Source: Bacteroidota bacterium
GTDB lineage: Bacteria; Bacteroidota; Ignavibacteria; SZUA-365; JAADGX01
Direction: 5' to 3'
Length of the DNA: 6,655 nt
Assembly (NCBI GenBank): GCA_027021285.1
Contig: JALUUP010000472.1
Coordinates: 1-6,655 of the forward strand
Part shown: positions 1-5,874 of the stretch, one piece after another
Numbering within the stretch: position 1 is the stretch's first letter
How the letters are laid out: each line of letters starts with the position of its first letter
Made by a program: the position numbers and the translations under genes
Notes under the pieces: generated by a model
Told to the model about the DNA's origin: nothing
What the model saw: only the letters and a program-made list of their open reading frames with translations
Database searches by the model: none

Positions 1-772
1 ACCTGAACGATTCGTATAAACCAAATTCTTCCATCCGTTTTCGCGTGCGGGGATGAACGGGAAAGATGAAGCGGGTGTCGTTTTGCAGTTCGGTGAACAC
101 CTGAAGGATCTTTTCAAGATTTTCCCGGTTGTCGACGTTGCTCGGACGGTGGATAGTTACGAGGGTGTACCGCCCGGGACTGACGTCGAGTGTACGGAAA
201 ATGTCCGACCTGGACGCCTTTTCGCGGTAGTACACGATCGAATCAATCATGACGTCGCCGACCAGATGAACTTTGTTCGCCGGGATACCTTCGTTCCTGA
301 GGTTGACGACGCCGGATTCCTCGGTAACAAAGAGAAAATCGGAAAGGATGTCCGTAACCATCCGGTTGATTTCCTCCGGCATGGTACGGTCGAAACTTCG
401 TAATCCCGCCTCGACATGTGCGACGGGTACGCCCATCTTGGCGCAGGTGACCGAACAGGCGAGAGTCGAGTTCACGTCACCCACCACGATAACAAGATCC
501 GGTCGGAGTTCCGCCAGGACTTTTTCGAACTTTATCATGATGTTGCCGGTTTGTTCTGCATGTGTTCCTGAACCGACGCCAAGATAGATGTCCGGTTCCG
601 GAAGTTCCAGGTCGTCGAAAAAGATCTTGGACATCTTTTCGTCGTAATGCTGCCCCGTGTGAAGGATCTTGTGCGTGATAGAACGGCGATGGTGTTGAAG
701 CTCACGGTGGAGAGGAGCGATCTTCATAAAATTCGGTCTGGCGCCGACAACGGAAAGAAATGTTTTCTTCAC
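1..772 (-). CDS. wecB: UDP-N-acetylglucosamine 2-epimerase, non-hydrolysing (C-terminus beyond left edge)
   Basis: This cytoplasmic enzyme interconverts UDP-GlcNAc and UDP-ManNAc, the first step towards ManNAc-derived acidic sugars of surface polysaccharides. I translated 257 codons by hand; the frame is open to position 1, and the family is usually about 360-390 residues, so roughly two thirds is present. Family motifs are GARPNFMK (10-17), GSGTHAEQTG (67-76), GDVNSTLA (98-105) and HVEAGLRSFDRTMPEEINR (119-137). TIHRPSNVDN (206-215) and HPRTRKR (240-246) follow. Asp99, Glu121, Glu134 and His208 match the catalytic positions known in Escherichia coli WecB. The start is taken as GTG at 770-772, because it gives the usual short lead before the GARP motif; no ATG lies nearby and no Shine-Dalgarno sequence is visible. 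The HRxxNVD and HPRTxKR forms differ from E. coli WecB and also occur in WbpI-type epimerases acting on UDP-diacetamido-glucuronic acid, so substrate is uncertain. Family certainty is high. Confidence 0.93.
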   Translation of the reverse strand, partial: MKKTFLSVVGARPNFMKIAPLHRELQHHRRSITHKILHTGQHYDEKMSKIFFDDLELPEPDIYLGVGSGTHAEQTGNIMIKFEKVLAELRPDLVIVVGDVNSTLACSVTCAKMGVPVAHVEAGLRSFDRTMPEEINRMVTDILSDFLFVTEESGVVNLRNEGIPANKVHLVGDVMIDSIVYYREKASRSDIFRTLDVSPGRYTLVTIHRPSNVDNRENLEKILQVFTELQNDTRFIFPVHPRTRKRMEEFGLYESFR

Positions 773-800
773 TTTTATAGTATAAACAGGTTTAACAATA

Positions 801-827
801 GAAAGGCTCCTGCAAAAGGAGCCTTTC
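801..827 (-). terminator. Perfect 10-bp hairpin, probable intrinsic terminator or attenuator
   Basis: GAAAGGCTCC (801-810) and GGAGCCTTTC (818-827) are exact reverse complements around a 7-base loop. Read leftward, the hairpin lies 23 bases after the stop codon of the small basic protein and is followed by TATTGTTAAAC, a weak T tract. Read rightward it is followed by ATTGAGC, also weak. It most likely ends the transcript of the small protein. Its end is only 28 bases from the epimerase start, so read-through or attenuation into the epimerase is possible. Confidence 0.7.
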
Positions 828-850
828 ATTGAGCATGAACGACATCTTCA

Positions 851-1246
851 TTATTTCTTGATCATGGACTCGAGTTTTGCGAGGCGACGACGTTGCGCAT
901 TGACTTCTTCCTGGATAAAACCCTTAAGTTCCGATTTCTTTTGTTCGAGAAGGTCCATTTGTAGTTGAGCTTCTTCAATATTCTTCGGTGGTTTTGCAAG
1001 AAGCATGAAATTCGCTTTACGACCGGCGCCCTTGCGGCGTTTACGCGTACCGGTTCCACGGGGTTTTGTTTTTGGCGGACGTACACCAAGATCATCGATC
1101 GTTAAAGGCCGATCAAGATAGATATTGTTTTCTTGTACGTACCGCTGAATTTCCCCCAAAGCTTTTGCGCGGTTCTTATCACCGTCGCGACCACGTAAAA
1201 CAACATCGGGTATGCTGGAATGTCCCAAAACAAAATAGGTTGGCAT
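851..1246 (-). CDS. Small basic protein of unknown function with C-terminal coiled coil
   Basis: I do not recognise this 131-residue protein. The N-terminal part (1-55) is a mixed, probably folded segment containing VLGHSSIPDVVLRGRDGDKN and ending in a short LTIDDLGV stretch. Residues 56-79 are strongly basic and low in complexity (PPKTKPRGTGTRKRRKGAGR), suggesting nucleic-acid or polyanion binding. Residues 89-130 are a charged helix rich in Glu, Gln, Lys and Leu that looks like a coiled coil, ending in MIKK. There is no signal peptide or membrane segment, so it should be cytoplasmic. The ATG at 1244-1246 is preceded by GCGGATAGAACA, only a weak ribosome-binding context. A promoter-like sequence upstream and a hairpin downstream suggest an independent transcription unit between two sugar-nucleotide genes. 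That this is a gene is supported by its length, sensible composition, fit between the two signals and lack of any competing frame. A DNA-binding or regulatory role is only a guess from charge. Confidence 0.75.
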   Translation of the reverse strand: MPTYFVLGHSSIPDVVLRGRDGDKNRAKALGEIQRYVQENNIYLDRPLTIDDLGVRPPKTKPRGTGTRKRRKGAGRKANFMLLAKPPKNIEEAQLQMDLLEQKKSELKGFIQEEVNAQRRRLAKLESMIKK

Positions 1247-1272
1247 TGTTCTATCCGCTTATTTAGTGAAAC

Positions 1273-1301
1273 ATTTTAGTTACAGCTCTTTTTAAAGTTA
1301 A
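1273..1301 (-). promoter_or_regulatory. Candidate sigma70-like promoter for the small basic protein
   Basis: On the minus strand TTAACT (1296-1301) is followed, after exactly 17 bases, by TAAAAT (1273-1278). These match the -35 and -10 consensus at 4 and 5 of 6 positions. The predicted transcription start near 1266 leaves a leader of about 20 bases before the ATG. The surrounding 153-base gap (1247-1399) is very AT-rich, so a chance match is possible. Confidence 0.4.
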
Positions 1302-1399
1302 TACGCTTTTTGTGAATAATGCAAGTAGCCATGTCCAAAAAGAGAACTTTTTGTCGGTATTTTCTTTATTATTACGATAAAAAGTGCCCGCGGTTGTTA

Positions 1400-2719
1400 T
1401 TATACACCGTCTCCAAGTAAAATAACATTATCTTTTTTACCACGGACGCCTTTTGTTGCATTACGTGTATCTATCAGGATGGAAGAATGACGCACAATCG
1501 AAGAGTAATTATACGTGGAATGATCTGTGGCGATAACCACGCAATCGGAGTTTGACAACAATGATGGAGTAAGTTTCCTGCTGGAAAGAAGAGACCCGTT
1601 CACCTCGATGCTGGGAACATGCGGATCGTTATACATAAGATTTCGCATTCCTTCTTCCGCGAGGAGTTCCATGATGCGAATGGCGGGAGAATGACGTGTA
1701 TCGTCCACGTCGCGTTTGAATGCTACTCCGAGGATCAGGATTTTCGCGTCCATCATCGAAATGGGAAGCTTGTTTATTTCGCGTAGGATCATGTCCTTGA
1801 CGTAATACGGCATGTTTTCGTTTATCTCAGCCGCCAGTGTAATGAAGTGTGTCTGAAAGTCGTACTTTCTCGCGGCCCATTCCAGGTAATACGGATCGAT
1901 GAGAATACAATGTCCTCCAATGCCGGGGCCCGGGTAAAACGGCATAAAGCCAAAGGGCTTTGTGGAAGCCGCTTCGATGACTTCCCACACGTTTATCCCG
2001 CCCATGCGGTCGCATAATGTCGCCAGCTCGTTGACAAGAGCGATGTTCACGCTGCGGAAAATATTCTCCAGCAATTTTTCCATTTCCGCAATCTTCGGAT
2101 TGGAAACTTCAACGATTTCAGAGACGACGTGTTTGGAGACAAGCGAAGCGTATTCTGTACATTTCTTTGTAACGCCACCAATGACGACGGGAGTATTTGC
2201 GGTTGTCCAAACCTTGTTACCAGGATCGATTCGTTCGGGTGAAAAAGCGAGGTAATAATCTTGACCCGCTTTCAATCCGGTTTTGTCAAGTATGGGTTTG
2301 ATAAAACCCTCGGTTGTGTCGGGAAATGTCGTGCTTTTCAGAATAATGATATGACCTTTTCTTAAACCGCCGGCAATACCGTTGGTTGCATCTATTATAT
2401 AACTGATGTCCGGCTCTTTGTTATCCGTGAAAGGTGTCGGAACGCAGATGAAAAGCGCGTCGCATTCAGGCACGGAATCGTAATGGGATTCCGCGTGGAG
2501 TTTACCGCTTTTTACTACACGGGCAAGCGTCGCGCTGTCAACGTCATCGATATAATTTTTACCGTTATTTAATAATCGAACTTTATCCTGGTCGGTATCG
2601 ATCCCGATTGTTTCAATACCTTTGCGCGCAAATTCAACAGCGAGCGGTAAACCGACATAACCAAGCCCGATAATACCGACTGTTATCTTCTTGCGCTGGA
2701 TTTTTTCCTTTAAGTTCAC
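1400..2719 (-). CDS. wbpA: UDP-N-acetyl-hexosamine 6-dehydrogenase, WbpA type
   Basis: This cytoplasmic NAD-dependent enzyme oxidises C6 of a UDP-N-acetyl-hexosamine (UDP-GlcNAc in WbpA, UDP-ManNAc in WecC) to the uronic acid for surface polysaccharide synthesis. It is 439 residues, normal for the family. The N-terminal Rossmann domain has GIIGLGYVGLPLAVEF (15-30, GxGxxG at 18-23), and VPTPF follows at 93-97. The central domain has FSPERIDPGN (159-168) and AEMEKLLEN (211-219, with Lys215 and Asn219). The nucleophile is Cys271 in GPGIGGHC (264-271). The C-terminal UDP-binding domain has FKRDVDDTRHSP (334-345). The residue two after the cysteine is Leu273, where WbpA-type enzymes normally have Pro. 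The start is GTG (2717-2719) with AAAGGA seven bases upstream. It follows rmlB by 39 bases and is probably cotranscribed with it. The motif style favours WbpA/TviB over E. coli WecC, but which UDP-sugar is used cannot be settled from sequence alone. G+C appears lower than in the genes to the right. Confidence 0.94.
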   Translation of the reverse strand: MNLKEKIQRKKITVGIIGLGYVGLPLAVEFARKGIETIGIDTDQDKVRLLNNGKNYIDDVDSATLARVVKSGKLHAESHYDSVPECDALFICVPTPFTDNKEPDISYIIDATNGIAGGLRKGHIIILKSTTFPDTTEGFIKPILDKTGLKAGQDYYLAFSPERIDPGNKVWTTANTPVVIGGVTKKCTEYASLVSKHVVSEIVEVSNPKIAEMEKLLENIFRSVNIALVNELATLCDRMGGINVWEVIEAASTKPFGFMPFYPGPGIGGHCILIDPYYLEWAARKYDFQTHFITLAAEINENMPYYVKDMILREINKLPISMMDAKILILGVAFKRDVDDTRHSPAIRIMELLAEEGMRNLMYNDPHVPSIEVNGSLLSSRKLTPSLLSNSDCVVIATDHSTYNYSSIVRHSSILIDTRNATKGVRGKKDNVILLGDGV

Positions 2720-2726
2720 AATGTCA

Positions 2727-2732
2727 TCCTTT
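2727..2732 (-). promoter_or_regulatory. Ribosome-binding site supporting the GTG start of wbpA
   Basis: AAAGGA on the minus strand lies seven bases before the GTG at 2717-2719. It is the clearest Shine-Dalgarno match in the window and fixes this start. The overlapping ATG within GGATGACATT is out of frame and meets TGA after three codons. Confidence 0.7.
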
Positions 2733-2758
2733 ATACGTGTGAAGAAGGGTATGCATCA

Positions 2759-3793
2759 TTATCTTTTTGGTTCGTAGTTCTTCTGGTAGTATTCAAGGTA
2801 TTCCCCGGTCATGATATTTTTCCACCATTGTCTGTGGGTCATGTACCATTCGATGGTCTGTCGAATACCTTTTTCAAACGATGTCTCCGCCCGCCAGCCG
2901 AGATCGCGCTGGATTTTCGAACTGTCGATGGCGTAACGGCGGTCGTGGGCAGGGCGGTCTTTGACGAACGTGACGAGGGAAAACGGTTTATGCATTTCCT
3001 CAAGAATAAGCCGGACGATATCGATGTTTTTCCATTCATTGTTGCTGCCGACGTTGTACACTTCGCCGGGAATGCCGTGTTCAATCGCCTGGAAGATCGC
3101 CGAACCGTAATCGCCCACGAAAATCCAATCCCGGACATTTTGACCGTCGCCGTACACCGGCAGCTCCTCGTCGTTCGACGCCTTGATGATCATCAGGGGA
3201 ATGAGCTTTTCCGGGAATTGAAACGGGCCATAGTTGTTCGAACAGCGAAGAATAATTGCGGGAAAGTCGTACGTCTTGGCGTACGACTGAACCACCAGGT
3301 CCGACGCGGCTTTGCTCGCGGCATACGGGCTCGTTGGGTTGAGAGGAGATTCTTCGGTAAACAAACCCGTGTTTCCGAGCGAGCCGTACACTTCGTCCGT
3401 AGAAATGTGAATGAAACGTTCGATGCCCGCCTGGCGACATTCCTCGAGGAGAACATGTGTGCCCAGGACATTTGTCTCGGTAAAAATCTTCGGACCCAGT
3501 ATTGAACGATCCACGTGCGATTCTGCGGCAAAGTGAACGACGGCATGTGGTTCGGCTTCACGCAGCGCGTTTCGAACGGATGCTGCGTCGCAAATATCCC
3601 CGCGGATGAACCGGATGCGTTCCTCGAGTCCCGCCAGGTTCTCCATGTTTCCGGCGTAGGTCAGCGCGTCGAATACCATGACGTTGTAACCGCGTTCCAC
3701 GGCCATTCGCACGAAGTTGCTGCCGATGAAACCGGCGCCGCCGGTGACAAACAATCCCGGCTGTTCCATGGCGATTCTGTGATCCGTGCTCAT
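2759..3793 (-). CDS. rmlB: dTDP-glucose 4,6-dehydratase
   Basis: RmlB converts dTDP-glucose to dTDP-4-keto-6-deoxyglucose in the cytoplasm, the branch point for dTDP-rhamnose and several amino-deoxysugars of surface glycans. It is an extended short-chain dehydrogenase with tightly bound NAD. Numbering from the chosen ATG (344 residues), FVTGGAGFIGSNF (15-27) is the NAD-binding loop and HFAAESHVDRSI (87-98) a family motif. STDEVYG (131-137) holds the catalytic Thr-Asp-Glu, and YAASK (157-161) the catalytic Tyr157 and Lys161. RPAHDRRYAID (280-290) is the sugar-nucleotide-binding motif near the C-terminus. The start is not certain. ATG at 3791-3793 has a weak GAG upstream; ATG at 3767-3769 would give 336 residues and a more typical short lead to the GGAGFIG motif. 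A TTG at 3854-3856 also keeps the frame open but adds sequence unlike the family. The gene leads the leftward block and precedes the UDP-sugar dehydrogenase. No RmlA, RmlC or RmlD partner is visible here, so the final deoxysugar is unknown. Confidence 0.95.
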   Translation of the reverse strand: MSTDHRIAMEQPGLFVTGGAGFIGSNFVRMAVERGYNVMVFDALTYAGNMENLAGLEERIRFIRGDICDAASVRNALREAEPHAVVHFAAESHVDRSILGPKIFTETNVLGTHVLLEECRQAGIERFIHISTDEVYGSLGNTGLFTEESPLNPTSPYAASKAASDLVVQSYAKTYDFPAIILRCSNNYGPFQFPEKLIPLMIIKASNDEELPVYGDGQNVRDWIFVGDYGSAIFQAIEHGIPGEVYNVGSNNEWKNIDIVRLILEEMHKPFSLVTFVKDRPAHDRRYAIDSSKIQRDLGWRAETSFEKGIRQTIEWYMTHRQWWKNIMTGEYLEYYQKNYEPKR

Positions 3794-3845
3794 GAAGAAC
3801 TCGCGTGAAAGGATTCGTATGCGTATGGAGCCATCATGAACCTGT

Positions 3846-3875
3846 AACTTAGGCAAAAGAATGGTGACCAGTCAA
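3846..3875 (-). promoter_or_regulatory. Weak candidate promoter for the rmlB block
   Basis: On the minus strand TTGACT (3870-3875) is a 5-of-6 match to the -35 consensus, followed after 18 bases by TAAGTT (3846-3851), only 3 of 6 for the -10 element. The predicted start near 3839 lies downstream of the TTG at 3854-3856, which would exclude that codon as the rmlB start. The poor -10 keeps confidence low. Confidence 0.25.
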
Positions 3876-3993
3876 CGCCGATTTTCATGCACGGTGGCGC
3901 GACGAATAAATACCGCGGTTTGGATGGAGCCTCCGGCGTTCTCTTCAACTCTCGCCTGCGAATGATGCACGGATGATGGAGGCGCGGTGTTCC

Positions 3994-4022
3994 TTGCAAA
4001 TAGGGTACCCATCGGCTATATT
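3994..4022 (+). promoter_or_regulatory. Candidate sigma70-like promoter for the etfBA operon
   Basis: TTGCAA (3994-3999) and TATATT (4017-4022) are separated by exactly 17 bases and match the consensus hexamers at 4 and 5 of 6 positions. Transcription would begin near 4029, giving a leader of about 78 bases before etfB. The palindrome GGGTACCC lies in the spacer and could be an operator, but nothing else supports that. Confidence 0.5.
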
Positions 4023-4106
4023 CTAACCTATCGGAATTGTGGAAAGAAGCGCAGCATTTCCGCGATTTTCCGGGATCGAAATTGTAAAACCTAAACGCCA
4101 TCAAAT

Positions 4107-4856
4107 ATGAACATCTTTGTATGTATCAGTCATGTCCCTGATTCGACGACCAAGATAAAAGTCGGGCCCTCGGGCAAGGAAATCGATGAAGAGGGCGTGA
4201 CATTTATCCTGAACCCTTACGATGAATACGCCGTGGAAGCCGCGCTGCAAATGAAGGAAAAACATGAAGGCGAGGTTACGGCCGTCTGCGTCGGCGATGA
4301 CGCCGTGAAGGAAACGATCCGGAAGGCTCTGGCCATGGGTGTGGACAAGGGGCTGCTGATCAAAGCCGAAAGGACGAGGGATTCCTTCGGGATCGCCCAG
4401 GCGATCGCCGGCGCGATCCGCGACAAGTCGCCCGATGTGATTTTCTGCGGAAAGCAGTCGATCGATTACGACAGCTGCCAGGTGGCGGGTATGCTTGGAG
4501 AAATTCTGGGTATGCCTTCCGTCAGCGCCATTGTCGGGCTGGAGATGAACGGTGATGGAAGCGTCACGCTCGAGCGGGACATCGAGGGCGGTCAGGAAAT
4601 CAGCACGACGAAACTGCCCGCGGTTCTTTCGACGGACAAAGGGTTGAACGAACCACGGTACCCGAAGCTCCAGGGCATCATGGCGGCGAAACGCAAACCC
4701 ATCGAGGAAATTGAAGCCCCGCCGTACGAGAATCGCGTCCGGGTGCTGGACATGCGGATGCCGCCGGCCAAGGACGCCGGCAAAATTGTCGGGGAAGGAG
4801 TCGAGGCTGTTCCCGAGCTCGTAAAACTCCTCCACGAAGAAGCCAAAGTCATTTAA
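4107..4856 (+). CDS. etfB: Electron transfer flavoprotein beta subunit
   Basis: EtfB pairs with EtfA to form a soluble flavoprotein that carries electrons from acyl-CoA and related dehydrogenases, usually to a membrane quinone oxidoreductase. The 249-residue length is normal for the family. Motifs in order are NPYDEYAVEAAL (36-47), a nucleotide-binding stretch GEVTAVCVGDD (55-65), CGKQSIDYDSCQVAGMLG (114-131) and the family signature region LERDIEGGQEISTTKLPAVL (155-174). PRYPKLQGIMAAKRKPIE (183-200) follows, and the C-terminal arm (about 205-249) normally wraps the partner subunit. The ATG start matches the family N-terminus (short lead, then a hydrophobic strand and VPDS); upstream CGCCATCAAAT has no Shine-Dalgarno sequence, as for several genes here. 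It is the first gene of the rightward operon, 18 bases before etfA. No dehydrogenase or ETF-quinone oxidoreductase is in view, so the electron donor and any bifurcating activity cannot be judged. The strand opposite is also open for the whole gene, a codon-bias artefact. Confidence 0.97.
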   Translation: MNIFVCISHVPDSTTKIKVGPSGKEIDEEGVTFILNPYDEYAVEAALQMKEKHEGEVTAVCVGDDAVKETIRKALAMGVDKGLLIKAERTRDSFGIAQAIAGAIRDKSPDVIFCGKQSIDYDSCQVAGMLGEILGMPSVSAIVGLEMNGDGSVTLERDIEGGQEISTTKLPAVLSTDKGLNEPRYPKLQGIMAAKRKPIEEIEAPPYENRVRVLDMRMPPAKDAGKIVGEGVEAVPELVKLLHEEAKVI

Positions 4857-4874
4857 CACTGAGAATAAGAATCT

Positions 4875-5837
4875 ATGAAAGCCATCGTTTTTGTCGAACA
4901 GCGCGACGGGAACATCAAGAAATCATCGTGTGAAGCCATCCATGCCGCCGCGGGCAGGTTTGATTCCTGTACCGCAGTCGTCCTCGGTCCCGACCTGGGT
5001 GACGCCTACGCGGGATTGGGAGCGTATGGAGCCTCGAAGGTCATAGCCGTCAACGGCGATGGCCTGGAGAAGTACTCGGTTACCGCATACGCCAAGGCAT
5101 TTTGTGATATCGTGCGTGAGACCGGAGCCGACGTGGTTCTCTTTTCCGCGACGGCAATGGCAAAGGACCTCGCGCCACGGGTCGCCGTTCGTCTCGAGGC
5201 GGCCCTCGCGTCCGATTGCACGGCACTGTCCGTGGAAGAAGGAGACGTGATTGCAACACGACCGGTGTACGCGGGAAAAGCGTTCATCAGGGTTTCTCTT
5301 TCCACGCCCGTGAAAATTTTCACTCTTCGTCCGAACGTCTTTACGATCGCGGAGACCTCCGACGCGCAGGCGGAGGTGGAAAGACGCGCGCCCGATCTCG
5401 GAGAAGAGGATTTTTCCGTGCAGGTCGTGGAAACGAAAATGTCGTCGGGTCGGAAAGATGTTGTCGAGGCCGACGTCGTCGTGTCGGGAGGACGGGGCAT
5501 GGGCGCGCCGGAAAACTGGAACCTCATCGAGGAGCTCGCCGACGTACTCGACGCCGCCACGGGCGCATCACGGGCGGTCGTGGACGCGGGCTGGAGGCCG
5601 CACGCGGAACAGGTGGGGCAGACGGGAAAGACGGTTTCCCCATCGCTGTACATTGCGTGCGGGATTTCCGGGGCGATTCAGCATCTTGCCGGAATGTCGT
5701 CATCGAAATGCATCGTTGCGATCAACAAGGACCCCGAAGCGCCGATATTCAACATTGCTGATTATGGGATTATCGGTGATGTCATGGAAGTCTTGCCGGC
5801 GCTCACCAATGAAATCAGAGCAGTCGTCGGGAAATAG
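4875..5837 (+). CDS. etfA: Electron transfer flavoprotein alpha subunit
   Basis: EtfA carries the redox-active FAD of the ETF heterodimer. At 320 residues it is the usual length. The N-terminal domain (1 to about 185) resembles EtfB in fold, beginning MKAIVFVEQRDGNIKK, with ATAMAKDLAPRVAVRL (92-107). The C-terminal FAD domain has VVSGGRGMG (202-210), ASRAVVDAGW (231-240), QVGQTGKTVSPSLYIACGIS (246-265), GAIQHLAGM (266-274), NKDPEAPIF (284-292) and ADYGIIGD (295-302). These are the standard residues contacting the adenine and isoalloxazine parts of FAD, all intact. The ATG at 4875 follows etfB by 18 bases with only GAGAATAAGAATCT upstream, so coupling with etfB translation is likely. The DUF151-UVR gene begins 37 bases after the stop. 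Everything looks functional and ordinary. Confidence 0.97.
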   Translation: MKAIVFVEQRDGNIKKSSCEAIHAAAGRFDSCTAVVLGPDLGDAYAGLGAYGASKVIAVNGDGLEKYSVTAYAKAFCDIVRETGADVVLFSATAMAKDLAPRVAVRLEAALASDCTALSVEEGDVIATRPVYAGKAFIRVSLSTPVKIFTLRPNVFTIAETSDAQAEVERRAPDLGEEDFSVQVVETKMSSGRKDVVEADVVVSGGRGMGAPENWNLIEELADVLDAATGASRAVVDAGWRPHAEQVGQTGKTVSPSLYIACGISGAIQHLAGMSSSKCIVAINKDPEAPIFNIADYGIIGDVMEVLPALTNEIRAVVGK

Positions 5838-5874
5838 GAATTGATCACGTATCGAAAAAAGTACGGGGCCTGTC

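Larger units (their letters stand above)
3794..4106. other. Divergent intergenic region between rmlB and etfB
   Basis: This stretch of 313 bases has no convincing gene. A leftward open frame across most of it starts inside the etfB leader and encodes a protein rich in Cys, Arg and His with no family resemblance. It holds a good rightward promoter candidate and a weaker leftward one. The palindrome GGGTACCC (4003-4010) sits inside the spacer of the rightward promoter. The etfB leader of about 78 bases has no strong hairpin and no recognisable riboswitch. Confidence 0.7.

Noticed and set aside
53..832. Three rightward open frames over the epimerase
   Set aside because: The leftward strand encodes an epimerase with motifs throughout; these frames overlap one another and resemble nothing.
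1336..1353. CAAAAAG-AGAA-CTTTTTG inverted repeat as terminator of the dehydrogenase gene
   Set aside because: The 7-bp stem is mostly A-T pairs and no separate T run follows it; such repeats are expected by chance in this AT-rich gap.
2828..3505. Rightward open frame of 225 codons opposite rmlB
   Set aside because: It lies wholly within rmlB, which has all catalytic motifs; the product is compositionally odd and unrecognisable.
4041..4061. GGAAA/TTTCC hairpin in the etfB leader as a regulatory RNA
   Set aside because: A five-pair stem with an 11-base loop is too weak, and no riboswitch-like core surrounds it.
4035..4085. AATTGT repeated at 4035-4040 and 4080-4085 in the etfB leader as an operator pair
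   Set aside because: Only six bases match, the flanks differ, and no symmetry is present.
3790..4104. Leftward 104-codon frame across the divergent junction
   Set aside because: It spans the promoter candidates, begins in the etfB leader and has atypical Cys/Arg/His-rich composition.
4101..4859. Leftward open frame of 252 codons exactly opposite etfB
   Set aside because: It mirrors a high-G+C coding gene, a known effect of codon bias, and its product shows no family motif. etfB has unmistakable motifs.
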